A stretch of DNA of 64,000 nt from the NCBI GenBank assembly GCA_030068145.1, contig JAPJBO010000036.1, positions 491,352 to 555,351 of the forward strand, given 5' to 3'. The position numbers and the translations under genes are program-made. The number at the start of each line of letters is the position of its first letter. Within the stretch, counting starts at the first letter, position 1. The notes below the pieces were generated by a model that was not told the origin of the DNA, did not search any database, and saw only the letters and a list, made by a program, of their open reading frames with translations. This stretch comes from Diplonema papillatum. Lineage: Eukaryota > Euglenozoa > Diplonemea > Diplonemida > Diplonemidae. Positions 62,792 through 64,000 of this stretch are shown here, piece after piece.

Positions 62792-64000
62792 GTTGGTGTG
62801 ATCCACCCTGGAGTTTTTCCGGGTTTGTGCCGGGTTTGTGCCGGGGTACCGGGGGGGGGGGTCCGGGTTTTTTATTTTTGTCTCCCCAGCACCCGCTAGC
62901 AACCTTGGTCGTGGAGATTTCAGGCTTCGCGGTGGATTTTGCCACGTTTCATGATCGTCTGGTGCTCGTGGGGGTTTGTCCCGCTCTTTGCGGTCCCTCG
63001 CCCTTCTGTCATGTTCAGCCTACGGGCTTCGGTATCGTGAATATTTTGTCGGTTTGAGGCCCCTTCCGTAGCTTGGAAAACGGAAAGAGGAGCAGCATCT
63101 CCATCGGATCAGAACGAGGGACAGAAGTTCCCACGCTCAACCCGCTCGGCTGTGCCAGCGGAACAGAAGTCGGCAACAAGCGGTTCGGACGGGCGGGTTC
63201 CCCGCCCATCAAGTACAACCGGTTTTCCCTCGCCTAGGTGCTGTCGGATGGCTTAAGATGGCCTGAGCAGACTGCTACCTTTGGGTCCGCATCCTTTCAA
63301 ACTGTGGCTGACCAAGCCGCTGTTTGAGCTCTGCAGGGGTTTCGATGCACTCCAAAATGCGGGTACCAACAACCCCGGCAGCTGGGAGGAATGGCTACTG
63401 AGCATGGGTGCGTGGCGTTCGTGGACGCGCAACTGCGTGCAAACAAGCGTCACGCAATTACCAGAGACAGGTCACCACTCGTTCTGCAGTGGAGTTAGCA
63501 TTAGCTCAATGTGTCGGGAGCAGTAGTTGTCGACTGAAAAGTAAGCACGTACCGCGGATGCAGAACATCGATGCAGACGATGAGTGCCGCAAATGCAGGG
63601 AATTCGAGGCCGTTCTACGAGCAGGCAAGATGGCAAGCGAGAGAGCGTGCCGTACCTCAGGCAGGTCGCTCGAAAACGGGAACCCGAAATGGAAGATTCA
63701 CCCCCAGGAACAATACCCAGCGGACTGGAAGCGCAGGCAGGCCCGGATGGAAGCATGGGGTGAAGCAGAAGAGACAGAGGAGCGGAGAAACGGGGCCGCA
63801 CCAGTGGCAGACCCGGACGTTGGGGTTCAACAATTGAAGAACCACCGACTCGGGCATACCGGCCGAGAACAGCCAATCATGGAACCCAGGGCACAAGGGA
63901 GGCTACGGCGCGGTGGTGAAGTAACGCTCGCTCGCTAGCATCCGGCAAGAGCCAGCATGACACACGAATTTGGAAATGATGCTTCATTTGGAAACAGCGA
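62181..64000. other. spacer to window end
   Basis: An A-run of about 28 nt at 62,759-62,787 is followed by a family-K repeat (62,790-62,870: GTGTGATCCACC, GGAGTTTTTCCGGGTTTGTG), shared with 40,570-40,640. Plus-strand frames at 62,315-62,734 and 63,408-63,938 are open for 139 and 176 codons but show no family features. Confidence 0.45.

Noticed and set aside
63408..63938. 176-codon plus-strand ORF near the window end
   Set aside because: Composition is not clearly coding, no motif or domain is visible, and an overlapping minus-strand frame is nearly as long.

Overview
The window looks like nuclear DNA of a eukaryotic protist. It has long GC-rich coding exons, GT-AG introns, a mitochondrial import gene (SAM50 type), a lipin, a sepiapterin reductase, an ER canopy-like protein, abundant MITE-like and satellite repeats, and long gene-poor spacers. 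An alveolate such as a chromerid or dinoflagellate relative is my best guess, from general style only; no marker in the window settles it. Eight host-type protein genes are recognisable or at least convincing as coding, and all eight lie on the minus strand, as does an LSU rRNA 3'-end fragment. Layout: 0.8-3.2 kb SAM50/Omp85 (two exons joined across a 960-nt intron); 5.0-5.8 kb sepiapterin reductase; 7.4-9.7 kb a compositionally odd unit with a USP-family (C19) protease beside a reverse-transcriptase-like remnant on the opposite strand; 12.7-14.4 kb two terminal-inverted-repeat elements, the second holding tRNA-like pieces; 18.2-23.9 kb a lipin/phosphatidate phosphatase with two exons and a 2.6-kb intron full of repeats; 29.0-32.6 kb a PaaK-like adenylate-forming enzyme; 36.6-39.5 kb a canopy/saposin-like ER protein with a discoidin-like C-terminal region; 44.4-47.1 kb hAT transposon pieces and a ubiquitin-like plus ankyrin protein ending in a CaaX box; 50.0-52.6 kb an RCC1-repeat protein; 54.2-56.7 kb a coiled-coil protein; 60.1-61.0 kb a 175-bp tandem array carrying the 3' end of LSU rRNA. 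The rest is mostly dispersed repeats. The genes do not form a pathway; several are housekeeping. The most unusual pattern is structural: five of the eight host genes (lipin, PaaK-like, canopy-like, RCC1, coiled-coil) are flanked by tandem, decaying copies of their own terminal coding segment plus adjoining non-coding sequence, at the 3' end, and for three of them at the 5' end too. The copies farther from the gene are the more decayed. Second in interest are the protease/RT unit, the rDNA-derived array, and several short inverted-repeat families that share similar ends.
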